Source: Grimontia indica
Lineage (GTDB): Bacteria > Pseudomonadota > Gammaproteobacteria > Enterobacterales > Vibrionaceae
Reading direction: 5' to 3'
Length of the DNA: 64,000 bases
Assembly: GCF_000333895.2 (NCBI RefSeq)
Contig: NZ_ANFM02000022.1
Location: 106,047-170,046 of the forward strand
Made by a program: the position numbers and the translations under genes. The notes under the pieces were generated by a model. That model was not told the DNA's origin, did not search any database, and saw only the letters and a program-made list of their open reading frames with translations. How positions within the stretch are numbered: the stretch's first letter is position 1; each line of letters opens with the position of its first letter. This document shows, in pieces, positions 18,455-27,973 of the stretch.

Positions 18455-19657
18455 ATGATCATCAAACCGAAAATTCGCGGATTTATCTGTACGACTACCC
18501 ATCCAAAAGGATGTGAAGCTAACGTAAAAGAGCAAATCGAATACACCAAAGCCCAAGGCCCAATTGCTAACGCACCAAAACGTGTACTGGTAGTAGGTTC
18601 ATCTAGCGGCTATGGCCTGTCATCGCGCATTGCTGCTGCGTTTGGCGGCGGTGCAGCGACCATCGGTGTGTTCTTCGAAAAGCCAGGCACGGAGAAAAAG
18701 CCGGGCACAGCGGGTTGGTACAACTCTGCGGCATTCGACAAATTCGCCAAGGAAGAAGGTCTCTACTCAAAGAGCCTGAACGGCGATGCATTCTCTGATG
18801 AAGCGAAAAAGAAAGCGATCGAGCTGATTAAAGAAGATCTTGGTCAGGTTGATATGGTGGTTTACTCATTGGCTTCTCCAGTTCGTAAACTGCCAAAAAC
18901 AGGTGAAGTGGTTCGTTCATCACTGAAGCCAATTGGTGATGTTTACACTTCTACAGCGGTAGACACCAACAAAGACCAAATCATCGAAGCCAGTGTTGAG
19001 CCTGCAACTGAGCAGGAAATCAAAGACACGGTTACCGTAATGGGTGGCGAAGACTGGGAACTGTGGATTCAAGCTCTGTCTGACGCAGGCGTGCTGGCTG
19101 ACGGTTGTAAGACCGTAGCTTACAGTTACATCGGTACTGAGCTGACTTGGCCAATCTACTGGGACGGCGCATTGGGTCGTGCGAAGATGGACTTGGATCG
19201 CGCAGCAGCGGCACTGAACGACAAGCTTTCCGCGACTGGCGGTACTGCAAACGTAGCGGTACTGAAATCGGTTGTGACTCAAGCGAGCTCAGCGATTCCA
19301 GTGATGCCTTTGTACATTGCTATGGTGTTCAAGAAAATGCGCGCTGAAGGCGTTCACGAAGGCTGTATGGAGCAAATCTACCGCATGTTCAGCCAGCGCC
19401 TATACAAAGCTGATGGTTCAGCAGCAGAAGTAGACGATAAAAACCGTCTGCGTCTGGATGACTGGGAGCTGCGTGACGACATCCAGCAACACTGCCGTGA
19501 CCTGTGGCCACAAATCACTTCAGAGAACCTGAAAGAGCTTACAGACTACGTGGAATACAAAGAAGAATTCCTGAAACTGTTCGGCTTCGGTGTTGAAGGT
19601 GTGGATTACGACGCTGACGTTAACCCAGAAGTGGATTTTGACGTTCAGGCTATCTAA
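18455..19657 (+). CDS. fabV: FabV, enoyl-ACP reductase
   Basis: 400 residues from ATG 18455 ([20 protein letters not shown]), with AAGGAAGG 7 bases upstream; the frame is open 24 codons further but without a ribosome site. NAD-binding segment [20 protein letters not shown], and the FabV catalytic pattern Y-x8-K in [10 protein letters not shown]. It reduces trans-2-enoyl-ACP in the last step of fatty-acid elongation and is characteristic of Vibrio, Pseudomonas and relatives; FabV enzymes are naturally triclosan-tolerant. Own transcription unit between two terminators. Confidence 0.96.
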   Translation: MIIKPKIRGFICTTTHPKGCEANVKEQIEYTKAQGPIANAPKRVLVVGSSSGYGLSSRIAAAFGGGAATIGVFFEKPGTEKKPGTAGWYNSAAFDKFAKEEGLYSKSLNGDAFSDEAKKKAIELIKEDLGQVDMVVYSLASPVRKLPKTGEVVRSSLKPIGDVYTSTAVDTNKDQIIEASVEPATEQEIKDTVTVMGGEDWELWIQALSDAGVLADGCKTVAYSYIGTELTWPIYWDGALGRAKMDLDRAAAALNDKLSATGGTANVAVLKSVVTQASSAIPVMPLYIAMVFKKMRAEGVHEGCMEQIYRMFSQRLYKADGSAAEVDDKNRLRLDDWELRDDIQQHCRDLWPQITSENLKELTDYVEYKEEFLKLFGFGVEGVDYDADVNPEVDFDVQAI

Positions 19658-19683
19658 TCAGTCATCTGAATTTGAACAAAATG

Positions 19684-19713
19684 AAGCCAGCGATCATTCG
19701 CTGGCTTTTTGTT
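19684..19713 (+). terminator. Terminator after fabV
   Basis: AAGCCAGCGA-TCAT-TCGCTGGCTT (19684-19707) followed by TTTGTTTT. Strong intrinsic terminator. Confidence 0.92.
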
Positions 19714-19853
19714 TTGAGCGTTTGCAAGCCGCGCACATAAGGGCTGCGATGAAAAATGCCAGAAATTTTTGCTAAAAGTTTGATCAATGTGGCTGATATT
19801 TATCAGATTTGCTCGATAAAGAAGCAAACAAACCAAAACGCCGAAATTAGTGC

Positions 19854-19881
19854 GTGACAGCCCAAAAAACTTATGTAGAAT
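19854..19881 (+). promoter_or_regulatory. Promoter of tRNA cluster 1
   Basis: GTGACA (19854-19859), 16 bases, TAGAAT (19876-19881). The following leader (from the GTACCGCAGAGG motif to the tRNA) is nearly identical to that before the second tRNA-Cys at 63463, supporting a conserved transcription start region. Confidence 0.6.
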
Positions 19882-19931
19882 GCCAACCCGTACCGCAGAG
19901 GAAGGCAACTTACTGAAGCGGGAGAAACGAA

Positions 19932-20005
19932 GGCGCGTTGGCAGAGTGGCTATGCAGCGGATTGCAAATCCGTGGACCTCGGTTCGACTCCGGGACGCGC
20001 CTCCA
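19932..20005 (+). tRNA. tRNA-Cys (GCA)
   Basis: 74 nt, acceptor stem GGCGCGT/ACGCGCC, anticodon GCA, encoded CCA end. First gene of a five-tRNA cluster. Identical to the copy at 63463-63536. Confidence 0.98.
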
Positions 20006-20009
20006 TGAT

Positions 20010-20085
20010 GCGACACTAGCTCAGCTGGTAGAGCGCAACCTTGCCAAGGTTGAGGTCACGAGTTCGAACCTCGTGTGTCGCTCCA
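20010..20085 (+). tRNA. tRNA-Gly (GCC)
   Basis: 76 nt, acceptor stem GCGACAC/GTGTCGC, anticodon GCC, encoded TCCA end. Four bases after tRNA-Cys. Identical sequence recurs at 20229 and 63541. Confidence 0.98.
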
Positions 20086-20148
20086 ATCTCTTTTAAGGGA
20101 TTGAGAAATGGGAATCGCTGTCATCGTACTTGAACGGTGAAATACGGA

Positions 20149-20225
<77 letters not shown>

Positions 20226-20228
20226 ATT

Positions 20229-20304
20229 GCGACACTAGCTCAGCTGGTAGAGCGCAACCTTGCCAAGGTTGAGGTCACGAGTTCGAACCTCGTGTGTCGC
20301 TCCA
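20229..20304 (+). tRNA. tRNA-Gly (GCC), second copy
   Basis: 76 nt, same sequence as 20010-20085, 3 bases after tRNA-fMet. The spacer that follows (about 20326-20363) contains a tRNA-Gly-like scrap that forms the hairpin ATGCAAGG/CCTTGCAT. Confidence 0.98.
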
Positions 20305-20408
20305 AATTTTTACTTTCGATTCATCGGAAGTGTGATATGCAAGGAACCTTGCATGTCGCCACAAATTATTTGCAGATGGTGCCTATCATCGCAATCACAG
20401 AATTGCGT

Positions 20409-20495
20409 GCCCTGGTGGTGGAATTGGTAGACACAAGGGATTTAAAATCCCTCGACGTTCGCGTTGTGCCGGTTCAAGTCCGGCCCGGGGCACCA
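20409..20495 (+). tRNA. tRNA-Leu (TAA)
   Basis: 87 nt class II tRNA with a long variable arm, acceptor stem GCCCTGG/CCGGGGC, anticodon TAA, encoded ACCA. Last gene of the cluster, followed by a strong terminator. Confidence 0.97.
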
Positions 20496-20503
20496 TTTAA
20501 ATT

Positions 20504-20540
20504 AAGGCCTACAAGCACAAGCTTGTAGGCCTTTTTCTTT
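20504..20540 (+). terminator. Terminator of tRNA cluster 1
   Basis: AAGGCCTACAAGC (20504-20516), ACAA loop, GCTTGTAGGCCTT (20521-20533), then TTTCTTTT. Long perfect stem. Confidence 0.95.
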
Positions 20541-20611
20541 TGGTTATTTCTCGGCAGTAAAGTGAAGGGGGCTGCTCCGATTTTCTGTCGCAGTTGCCAC
20601 CTACTTCCCGG

Positions 20612-21241
20612 TCACTGACCGCTGATGGGCTCACGCGTGTTAAGCTTCGCGAGTTGTTTGTCGTGTATCTTGCCTAATAGAACCAGCGATGTGATCGCAC
20701 CAATCATCGCCAGGAACATATCTGATTGCGTGTCCCAAACGTAGCCTTGAGTGCCAAGGAAAGCTTCAGCAGACTCTCCAGACATAACGGCAACCCACCA
20801 CTCGATAAGCTCATAGAACGCACTGAAAGCCAAACAGAACGATACGATAAAGAAATTGCGCCAGCGTGGTGAAGGTATCACTGAGTTTCGAATCAATATT
20901 TCACGAGCCACTAAGGCAGGAATGAAGCCCTGCGCAAAGTGACCCACTTTGTCGTAGTTATTGCGTGCGGTATTGGTTATCTCTTTGATGTAATCAAACA
21001 GCGGGACTTCTGCATATGTGTAATGCCCACCAACCATCAAAATCACGCAATGAACCAGAATAAAGAAGTAAGTGACTTGGGTGAGCGGAAAAGACTTTCG
21101 GGTCATCGCTAGAGCGACAAGTGCAATAAGCGCTGGCGCCACTTCAAGGAACCAGGTGAACTGATCTTTTGGGTTGATTGCCGACCAAATAAAAACAGCA
21201 AAGAAGATAGCAAGCCAGATTGTTGAGTTTGCTTTGTTCAT
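20612..21241 (-). CDS. yjdF: YjdF-like inner-membrane protein (DUF2238)
   Basis: 209 residues with about six hydrophobic segments (WLAIFFAVFIW, LEVAPALIALVALAM, YFFILVHCVILMVGGHYTY, FFIVSFCLAFSAFYELIEWW, MFLAMIGAITSLVLLG). The conserved GHYTYAEVP, YDKVGHFAQGF and WDTQSDMF motifs identify DUF2238 (E. coli YjdF). The family is integral to the inner membrane and uncharacterised. It stands alone, convergent with the tRNA cluster. Confidence 0.88.
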   Translation of the reverse strand: MNKANSTIWLAIFFAVFIWSAINPKDQFTWFLEVAPALIALVALAMTRKSFPLTQVTYFFILVHCVILMVGGHYTYAEVPLFDYIKEITNTARNNYDKVGHFAQGFIPALVAREILIRNSVIPSPRWRNFFIVSFCLAFSAFYELIEWWVAVMSGESAEAFLGTQGYVWDTQSDMFLAMIGAITSLVLLGKIHDKQLAKLNTREPISGQ

Positions 21242-22154
21242 TTAGATACCTAATGTTTTGATAACAGTCACTTACCTACACGTGTCAGCTAGCTTAGGCT
21301 ATTCGCGTAGTGGGCGCAAAGTATTGGTAAGTCTGATGACTTTGACCTGAGATTGATGTAACCACCTGATATGTCACAAGAGGACTCTTGGCGTTGGGCA
21401 GAATGACACAAAAGCCGATATCTGGTTTACCTCTCCCCCAAAAATTGAGTCCCTAAAAAGCTGCCAATTAGCATCATTATCGAGAGTGCTATTCCCCCTA
21501 TTTTTCAAGTAGCCAGCACAACTAACTTGAATAGATTTCTGGACTCGTTCGGTAAGGCTGAATAGCCACAATTGGTAACAGATGTAACCGAAATAATCGA
21601 AATTTAACTGAATGGAAAAAAACGCTTGAGTTCAAAAAAGCGACTATGTTACCTTGCGCGACAATCTCGAACGTAGAGCTTTTCGAGACATACGCGGCGC
21701 AATGTTGAAGAAGTTGTCGTCGCACCGTAGGTACTAGGAAATGGTTTTCTAGTAGAAGGGCATTAATAGAGCTGTCTGGCTTCAACGAAGTCGGGGCATA
21801 TTGAGGAACCCAACAGTGATTATGTATTACCTCCACTTCAGCTTCGTTTTACCAAACTGCAGTATTATTACTGAGCCTTGATCAATCCGATCATCAGAGA
21901 CGCTTTTCAAACGTTTTAAAGCTGTTCCCCCACGACTTGATCGTGATGCTTTGCCGTACTTGTTTTAGCGCGCTCAAACACACTTAGGTTTCCGCTGATA
22001 TCACACGAAGTGATTCGACGGGTATTTCCCGATGACTCGGGGGTGTGCTCCACGACTTACCTGCTGATTTCCCGATAACGCCCGCTTTGGTGTTAAGGGT
22101 TGCTACACGCAAATTCGGCAGTGACGTAGTGGTGAACATGGAAGATCAAGAATA
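21242..22154 (+). promoter_or_regulatory. Long structured 5' leader of the norspermidine operon
   Basis: 913 bases with no convincing gene before dat/ddc. Hairpins seen on the plus strand: TACTAGGAAA/TTTTCTAGTA (21732-21754), CACGA/TCGTG (21931-21945), ATCAC/GTGAT (22000-22014). At 22019-22041, CGGG (22019-22022) or TCGGG (22037-22041) can pair with the same CCCGA (22028-22032), a mutually exclusive choice; another CCCGA lies at 22071-22075. A five-codon frame MEDQE (22138-22155) ends in TAATG, overlapping the dat/ddc start. A conserved RNA motif named DABA-DC-AT has been described upstream of such genes; this leader is a candidate, not proved by alignment. Confidence 0.55.
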
Positions 22155-25055
22155 ATGATTAACTTTCCTACTGAAACTCAGGACAAATTGGCAGTTAGCC
22201 CGGTTCCTGTTTTACAAGGCCTTCACGACCTGACACCAGATGAGTTGCTACTGAGTCAGGAACACTACGAATCTGAGGTTCGTTCTTATCCTCGCCGTCT
22301 ACCGGTCGCTATTGCTAAGGCAAATGGTGTGTTGGTGGAAGACAGCCGTGGTCAGGTTTACCTGGATTGTCTGGCGGGTGCTGGCACCTTGGTGCTTGGC
22401 TACAACCATCCTGAAATCAATCAAGCTTTGATTGAACAGCTTCACGCGGGTATTCCCTACCAAACGCTGGACATTACAACACCAGCGAAAGATGCATTCA
22501 TTCGTGAACTGATGGCTTTCCTTCCACAGGACTTTGCAGAAAACGCCAAAGTTCAGTTCTGTGGCCCTTCTGGCGCTGATGCCGTAGAAGCAGCAATTAA
22601 ACTCGCCAAACAAACCACTGGCCGTAACACGATTGCCGCGTTCCATGGTGCTTACCATGGCATGACTAACGGTACCATGGCGCTGATGGGCAACCTCGGC
22701 ACCAAAGCGCGTCGCCAAGGCTTGATGGCTGATGTTCACTTCCTGCCATTCCCATACGACCTGCGCTGTCCTTATGGCTTGCATGGTGAGCAAGGCGCGC
22801 GTCAGGGCTTGCGTTACATTGAACGTATGCTGGCTGATGACGAAAGTGGTGTGCAGAAACCTGCTGCCATTATCGTTGAGCCGGTACAAGGTGAGGGCGG
22901 GGTGATCCCAGCGCCAGCATTCTGGTTGAAAGAACTGCGCCGTATTACCCAAGAGCATGGCATTCTGCTGATTTTCGATGAAATCCAATGTGGTATCGGT
23001 AAAACTGGCTCTCACTTCGCGTTTGAAGATTCAGGCATCACACCAGACATTCTTTGTCTTTCAAAAGCTGTCGGTGGCGGTTTGCCTATGTCGCTGCTGG
23101 TGTTCGATAAAGAAATCGACACCTGGCGTCCAGGTGAACACACAGGTACTTTCCGCGGCAACCAGCTGGCCATGGTCTCTGGTGCGAAAGCGATGGAAAT
23201 CATCCGTCGTGACAACCTCGCAAACCAAGCGGCAGTGACGGGTGAATATCTGCGCCGTGGTCTGGAAAAGATTGCTGAGAAAACGACTTGCATCGCGGAA
23301 GTTCGTGGCAAAGGCTTGATGCTGGGTGTTGAGATTTGCGACCCAGAAGGCACCAAGAACAAATTTGGTGAACCTGAATCAGCCCCGGAACTGACTGTTG
23401 CGATTCAGCGTGCGGCGCTTGAGCGCGGATTAATCATTGAAAAAGGTGGACGCGACGGTTCAGTACTCCGCTTCCTGCCGCCAATCATCATCACTTTCGA
23501 GCAAATCGACTTCGCGCTGAAAGCGCTGGAAGAGGCGATTGACTCACTGGTTGAACCAAAACCTGTTTCGCAGCCAATGGACAGCATTCAACAAAGCTGG
23601 CGCGAGCACTTCATTCATGTCGGCAAAAACGGCGCTGACGGCTTTGAGTCGGCCATGAATCAAAGCACCTTGGCACTGAAGAAACTGTTTGAAACCACAG
23701 ACTCGCCATACAGTGGCCTCGACCCTATGGTGCTGCAATCTCAAATCCGCCGCGCGCAATTGGGCGAAAACCCTCAGCCGCTGACGGATGTGATTGATGA
23801 GACGACGGACTTGATCGGTAAGAATTCCATCATCGTCCAGCATCCTCATTGCATCGCGCACCTGCATACCCCGCCAATGCTGCCTGCTGTGGCTGCAGAA
23901 GCCTTTATCACTGCGCTGAATCAGTCAATGGATTCCTGGGATCAGGCAAGTGCGGCGACCTTTGTAGAGCAAGAAGTCACAGACTGGCTGTGCAAGCGTT
24001 TTGGCTTTAATGAGCAATCAGACGGTGTGTTCACCAGCGGTGGTACCCAAAGCAACCTGATGGGTCTGCTGATGGCGCGCGACCACATCATCAAGCAAAC
24101 CAGCGGTCATGATGTGCAGAAAGATGGCTTGCCGGAATATGCTGACAAACTTCGTGTGATCTGCTCAAAGAACTCCCACTTCACCATGCAGAAGTCAGCG
24201 TCATTGTTGGGTCTGGGTGAAAATGCTGTGGTCTGCGTCGACACCTATACCGATGGTACCATCAGTATCGAATCTGCTGAAGAAGCCGTGGAATCACTGA
24301 AAGCTGAAGGCCTGATCCCGTTTGTGATCACTGGCACTGCCGGCACCACGGATAACGGCTCTATTGATGATCTGGACGATGTGGCTGATCTGGCTGAAAA
24401 ACACGGTCTGTGGATGCACGTAGATGCGGCATACGGCGGTGCGTTGATCCTGAGTCGCCACCACGCACGCCTCGAAGGTATTGAGCGTGCTGATTCCGTG
24501 ACGGTCGACTTCCACAAAATGTTCTTCCAACCAATCAGCTGTGGCGCTGTGCTGCTTAAAGACAAAGCGCACTTTGGCTATATCCGTCACCACGCAGATT
24601 ACCTGAACCGCGAAGAAGACGTGCTGCCGAATCTGGTGGACAAGTCTATCGCGACAACCCGCCGTTTTGATGCGCTGAAAGTATGGATGACGCTGCAAAA
24701 CGTTGGCCCACAGGCGCTGGGTTCCATGGTCGATCACCTGCTCAACCAGACGCAACAGGTTGCCGATTTGGTGAATCAGCGCCCAGACTTTGAACTCTTG
24801 GCTGTGCCTTGTCTGTCTACCGTTCTGTTCCGCTACACCGGATCGAACAAAGGGATGGATTTGGACTCGCTCAACAAGCAAATCCGTTTGGATGCCTTGG
24901 TACAAGGACGCGCTGTTGTGGGTGAAACCGTGGTGGATGGCAACGTTGCCCTGAAATTCACGCTGCTCAACCCTTGTCTGACTTTGAACGACTTTGAGCA
25001 ACTACTCAACGAACTTGAAACGCTGGGCGGCGAAATCGCCAAGCAATCTCTCTAA
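22155..25055 (+). CDS. dat/ddc: Fused L-2,4-diaminobutyrate aminotransferase / decarboxylase
   Basis: 966 residues, two enzymes in one chain. Residues about 1-455 are a class-III PLP aminotransferase (FDEIQCGIGKTG, and CLSKAVGGG with PLP lysine at about 304) that makes 2,4-diaminobutyrate from aspartate semialdehyde and glutamate. Residues about 490-966 are a group-II PLP decarboxylase (HVDAAYGGA, DFHKMFFQP with lysine at about 788) that yields 1,3-diaminopropane. This fusion is typical of Vibrio and feeds norspermidine synthesis with the next two genes. GGAAG lies 10 bases before the start, inside a five-codon upstream frame. Confidence 0.96.
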   Translation: MINFPTETQDKLAVSPVPVLQGLHDLTPDELLLSQEHYESEVRSYPRRLPVAIAKANGVLVEDSRGQVYLDCLAGAGTLVLGYNHPEINQALIEQLHAGIPYQTLDITTPAKDAFIRELMAFLPQDFAENAKVQFCGPSGADAVEAAIKLAKQTTGRNTIAAFHGAYHGMTNGTMALMGNLGTKARRQGLMADVHFLPFPYDLRCPYGLHGEQGARQGLRYIERMLADDESGVQKPAAIIVEPVQGEGGVIPAPAFWLKELRRITQEHGILLIFDEIQCGIGKTGSHFAFEDSGITPDILCLSKAVGGGLPMSLLVFDKEIDTWRPGEHTGTFRGNQLAMVSGAKAMEIIRRDNLANQAAVTGEYLRRGLEKIAEKTTCIAEVRGKGLMLGVEICDPEGTKNKFGEPESAPELTVAIQRAALERGLIIEKGGRDGSVLRFLPPIIITFEQIDFALKALEEAIDSLVEPKPVSQPMDSIQQSWREHFIHVGKNGADGFESAMNQSTLALKKLFETTDSPYSGLDPMVLQSQIRRAQLGENPQPLTDVIDETTDLIGKNSIIVQHPHCIAHLHTPPMLPAVAAEAFITALNQSMDSWDQASAATFVEQEVTDWLCKRFGFNEQSDGVFTSGGTQSNLMGLLMARDHIIKQTSGHDVQKDGLPEYADKLRVICSKNSHFTMQKSASLLGLGENAVVCVDTYTDGTISIESAEEAVESLKAEGLIPFVITGTAGTTDNGSIDDLDDVADLAEKHGLWMHVDAAYGGALILSRHHARLEGIERADSVTVDFHKMFFQPISCGAVLLKDKAHFGYIRHHADYLNREEDVLPNLVDKSIATTRRFDALKVWMTLQNVGPQALGSMVDHLLNQTQQVADLVNQRPDFELLAVPCLSTVLFRYTGSNKGMDLDSLNKQIRLDALVQGRAVVGETVVDGNVALKFTLLNPCLTLNDFEQLLNELETLGGEIAKQSL

Positions 25056-25060
25056 TTTTT

Positions 25061-25090
25061 TTGCTGGGGGATTTGCCCAGCAGTTTTTTG
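25061..25090 (+). terminator. Intercistronic hairpin with T6 between dat/ddc and CANSDH
   Basis: TGCTGGG (25062-25068) pairs with CCCAGCA (25076-25082), followed by GTTTTTTG. It looks like a partial terminator inside the operon; the CANSDH ribosome site (AAAGGAA) comes directly after it. Confidence 0.75.
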
Positions 25091-25103
25091 AAAGGAATTT
25101 AAC

Positions 25104-26348
25104 ATGGCAGTTCTACAAATTGGTGCAGGTGGTGTTGGTTGGGTTGTTGCGCATAAAGCCGCGCAAAACAACGATGTATTCGGTGACTACACCATTGCAT
25201 CCCGCACAGTAGGGAAGTGTGAAGCGATCATTGAGTCAATCAAAGGCCGCAACAACCAGAAAGATACCAGCCACAAGCTGGAAGCCCGTGCGGTTGACGC
25301 CGATGATGTGGAAGCGTTGGTTGCGCTAATCAACGACGTGAAACCGGATCTGGTGATTAACGCCGGTCCTCCATGGGTCAATATGACCATCATGGAAGCG
25401 TGCTACCAGACTAAAACGTCTTATCTCGACACCTCTGTTGCTGTTGACCTGTGTTCTGAAGGTCAGCAAGTGCCGCAAGCTTATGACTGGCAGTGGGGTT
25501 ACCGCGAGAAATTCGAACAAGCAGGTATCACAGGTATTCTTGGGGCGGGCTTCGATCCGGGCGTAGTCAGTGTTTTTGCTGCATACGCTAACAAGCACCT
25601 GTTCGATGAAATCGACACTATCGACGTGATGGACGTGAATGCCGGTGACCACGGCAAAAAGTTCGCGACCAACTTCGACCCAGAAACCAACATGCTGGAA
25701 ATCCAGGGTGACTCTTTCTACTGGGAAGACGGCGAGTGGAAACAAGTGGGTTGTCATACCCGTATGATGGAGTTTGATTTCCCGCTGGTCGGCAGCCACA
25801 AGGTTTACTCTATGGCGCATGATGAAGTGCGTTCACTGCAAGAGTTCATCCCAGCTAAGCGCATCGAATTCTGGATGGGCTTTGGCGACCGTTACCTGAA
25901 CTACTTCAACTGCATGCGCGACATTGGCCTGCTGAGCCCAGACCCAGTCACTCTGGGTGATGGCACTGTAGTTGAGCCATTGAAAGTACTGAAAGCACTG
26001 CTGCCTGATCCAACATCTCTGGCGCCGGGTTACACAGGTAAAACCTGTATCGGTACTTGGGTTCAGGGTAAGAAAGACGGTAAGCAACGCAGTGTGTTCG
26101 TCTACAACAATGCTGACCATGAAGTGGCTTACAAAGATGTTGAACACCAAGCGATTGCTTACACCACAGGTGTTCCTGCTATCACTGCAGCTCTGCTTTA
26201 CTTCAAAGGCGAGTGGAACGGTAAGGGCGTGTTCAACATGGAACAATTGAACCCGGACCCATTCCTGGAGCTGATGCCGTCAATTGGTCTGGATTGGGGC
26301 GTTGAAGAACTGTCGCCGAGCGAGCCAGTTATCAACATCCTGAAATAA
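25104..26348 (+). CDS. Carboxynorspermidine dehydrogenase (synthase)
   Basis: 414 residues of the saccharopine-dehydrogenase family: N-terminal dinucleotide-binding loop (VLQIGAGGVGWVVAHKA), NAGPPWVNMTIMEAC and GAGFDPGVVSVFAAYA. It condenses 1,3-diaminopropane with aspartate semialdehyde and reduces the imine with NADPH, giving carboxynorspermidine. Position between dat/ddc and nspC identifies CANSDH (the VC1624-type gene) rather than a lysine-pathway enzyme. Cytoplasmic. Confidence 0.94.
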   Translation: MAVLQIGAGGVGWVVAHKAAQNNDVFGDYTIASRTVGKCEAIIESIKGRNNQKDTSHKLEARAVDADDVEALVALINDVKPDLVINAGPPWVNMTIMEACYQTKTSYLDTSVAVDLCSEGQQVPQAYDWQWGYREKFEQAGITGILGAGFDPGVVSVFAAYANKHLFDEIDTIDVMDVNAGDHGKKFATNFDPETNMLEIQGDSFYWEDGEWKQVGCHTRMMEFDFPLVGSHKVYSMAHDEVRSLQEFIPAKRIEFWMGFGDRYLNYFNCMRDIGLLSPDPVTLGDGTVVEPLKVLKALLPDPTSLAPGYTGKTCIGTWVQGKKDGKQRSVFVYNNADHEVAYKDVEHQAIAYTTGVPAITAALLYFKGEWNGKGVFNMEQLNPDPFLELMPSIGLDWGVEELSPSEPVINILK

Positions 26349-26365
26349 GCGCGACTTAAGTGAAT

Positions 26366-26400
26366 GCCTGCATGACAGTTTCTGTTGTGCAGGCTTTTCT
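26366..26400 (+). terminator. Intercistronic hairpin between CANSDH and nspC
   Basis: GCCTGCA (26366-26372) pairs with TGCAGGC (26388-26394), followed by TTTTCT. An inner ACAG/CTGT pair extends the stem. Together with the hairpin at 25061 it can set stepwise read-through in the operon. Confidence 0.65.
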
Positions 26401-26413
26401 GTAGAGAAAGACC

Positions 26414-27547
26414 ATGAATCCAACAGAATTGAAAACCCCTTATTTTCTGATTGAAGAAGATAAGCTGATTGAAAACCTTGAGAAAGCGAAACGCCTGAAA
26501 GAGCTCTCTGGCGTCAAGCTGGTACTGGCACTGAAATGCTTCTCTACTTGGGGCGTGTTCGACATCATCAAACCTTACCTTGATGGCACCACCAGCAGTG
26601 GTCCTTTTGAGGTGAAATTGGGCTACGAAACCTTTGGTGGCGAAACCCATGCCTACAGCGTTGGTTACAGCGAAGATGACGTGCGTGAAGTCGCGGATAT
26701 CTGCGACAAAATGATCTTCAACAGCCAATCTCAACTGACGGCGTATCGCCATTTGGTGGAAGGCAAAGCCTCGATTGGCCTTCGCTTGAACCCGGGTGTC
26801 AGCTACGCAGGTCAGGATCTCGCGAACCCAGCCCGTAAGTTCTCTCGCCTGGGTGTCCACTTCGATCAGATCGATCCTGAGATTTTTGCGTCACTCAATG
26901 GCGTGATGTTCCATATGAATTGTGAAAACAAGGATGTGGATGCGTTTGTCGGCCTGCTTGATGCCATTTCAGAGAAATTCGGCAGCTACCTCGATAAGCT
27001 TGAGTGGGTAAGCCTAGGTGGTGGTGTCTTCTTTACCTGGCCGGGTTACGATATCGAAAAACTGGCAGCTGCACTGAAAGCGTTCGGTGAACGCCATGGT
27101 GTGCAGCTTTACCTGGAACCGGGCGAAGCCATCATTACCAAAACGACAGACCTGGTTGTTACCGTGGTGGATATCGTCGAAAACGAGATGAAAACCGCGA
27201 TTGTAGACAGTGCAACCGAGGCGCACAGATTGGACACGCTGATCTACAACGAGCCTGCTTCCATAGGTGAAGCAAGCGAGAATGGCGAGCACACATATGT
27301 GATTGGCAGCTGTTCTTGCTTGGCGGGCGATCAGTTCTGCGTGGCGAGTTTTGACGAACCACTGAAAGTCGGCCAACGTCTGCACATCTTAGACAGCGCA
27401 GGCTACACCATGGTGAAACTGAACTGGTTTAACGGCCTTCGTATGCCATCGGTTTATTGCCAACGCAGCAATGGCGACATCCAGCTCTTAAACGAGTTTG
27501 ACTATCAGGATTTCAAACGCACGCTGTCGCAATGGTCAGTGAAGTGA
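26414..27547 (+). CDS. nspC: Carboxynorspermidine decarboxylase
   Basis: 377 residues, alanine-racemase-fold PLP decarboxylase. The PLP-lysine segment is [14 protein letters not shown]; substrate and PLP contacts include [20 protein letters not shown] and YLEPGEAI. It removes CO2 from carboxynorspermidine (and carboxyspermidine) to give norspermidine, a biofilm-active polyamine in Vibrio. Last gene of dat/ddc-CANSDH-nspC. The ribosome site is weak (AGAGAAAG). Confidence 0.95.
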   Translation: MNPTELKTPYFLIEEDKLIENLEKAKRLKELSGVKLVLALKCFSTWGVFDIIKPYLDGTTSSGPFEVKLGYETFGGETHAYSVGYSEDDVREVADICDKMIFNSQSQLTAYRHLVEGKASIGLRLNPGVSYAGQDLANPARKFSRLGVHFDQIDPEIFASLNGVMFHMNCENKDVDAFVGLLDAISEKFGSYLDKLEWVSLGGGVFFTWPGYDIEKLAAALKAFGERHGVQLYLEPGEAIITKTTDLVVTVVDIVENEMKTAIVDSATEAHRLDTLIYNEPASIGEASENGEHTYVIGSCSCLAGDQFCVASFDEPLKVGQRLHILDSAGYTMVKLNWFNGLRMPSVYCQRSNGDIQLLNEFDYQDFKRTLSQWSVK

Positions 27548-27567
27548 TTTTGCAATCACCCATATCG

Positions 27568-27589
27568 GGGAGCTTCGGCTCCCTTTTTT
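27568..27589 (+). terminator. Terminator of the norspermidine operon
   Basis: GGGAGC-TTCG-GCTCCC followed by T6. UUCG-type tetraloop hairpin, a strong intrinsic terminator. Confidence 0.92.
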
Positions 27590-27739
27590 AATACTCGTTT
27601 CTTCTGATTTTATGAATCGTGTCAGAGTGTCAGCTTTTATTGCTTGGAAATTGCACTGAAACTGACTAATGATCCGACCATCACGCGGATTTATCGAAAC
27701 ACGCTGAGCTATTGGCGTGTTGGCTCAGGAGGAGCAAAA

Positions 27740-27973
27740 ATGGACGCACTGCTATTTGTCATCATCATTGTTGCGCTGGTTGTTGGAACACGGACACTGA
27801 AAAGCTACTTTGCCTACCGGGCACAGGTGCGTGAATTCGAAGCGAACAAAGTCGAAGAGGGGTCAGGGGAGTTAGTCGCTGAAATTGATGCGCTTAAAAA
27901 CCGCATTGAAGTACTTGAAAAGCTGGTGACTGATCAAGGGTACGAGCTGGACAAAAAGATCCGCGCACTTTAG
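27740..27973 (+). CDS. Small PspB-like membrane/coiled-coil protein
   Basis: 77 residues from ATG 27740, with AGGAGG 6 bases upstream; the frame is open from 27644 without a ribosome site. One N-terminal membrane helix (LLFVIIIVALVVG), a basic/aromatic junction (RTLKSYFAYRAQ), then a heptad-like helix (IDALKNRIEVLEKLVTDQGY). The layout mirrors PspB at 4480, and the C-terminal part recalls its ALQDRIHSLERILDE segment. It may be a PspB paralogue acting apart from the psp operon. Its stop directly abuts the alkD stop on the other strand. Confidence 0.7.
   Translation: MDALLFVIIIVALVVGTRTLKSYFAYRAQVREFEANKVEEGSGELVAEIDALKNRIEVLEKLVTDQGYELDKKIRAL

Noticed and set aside
21374..21836. Two short minus-strand frames upstream of dat/ddc
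   Set aside because: No ribosome site or family features; the region is better explained as an RNA leader.
22299..23015. Minus-strand frame of 238 codons inside dat/ddc
   Set aside because: Antisense to the aminotransferase domain; no recognisable domain or ribosome site.
24294..25001. Minus-strand frame of 235 codons inside dat/ddc
   Set aside because: Antisense to the decarboxylase domain, with no family features.
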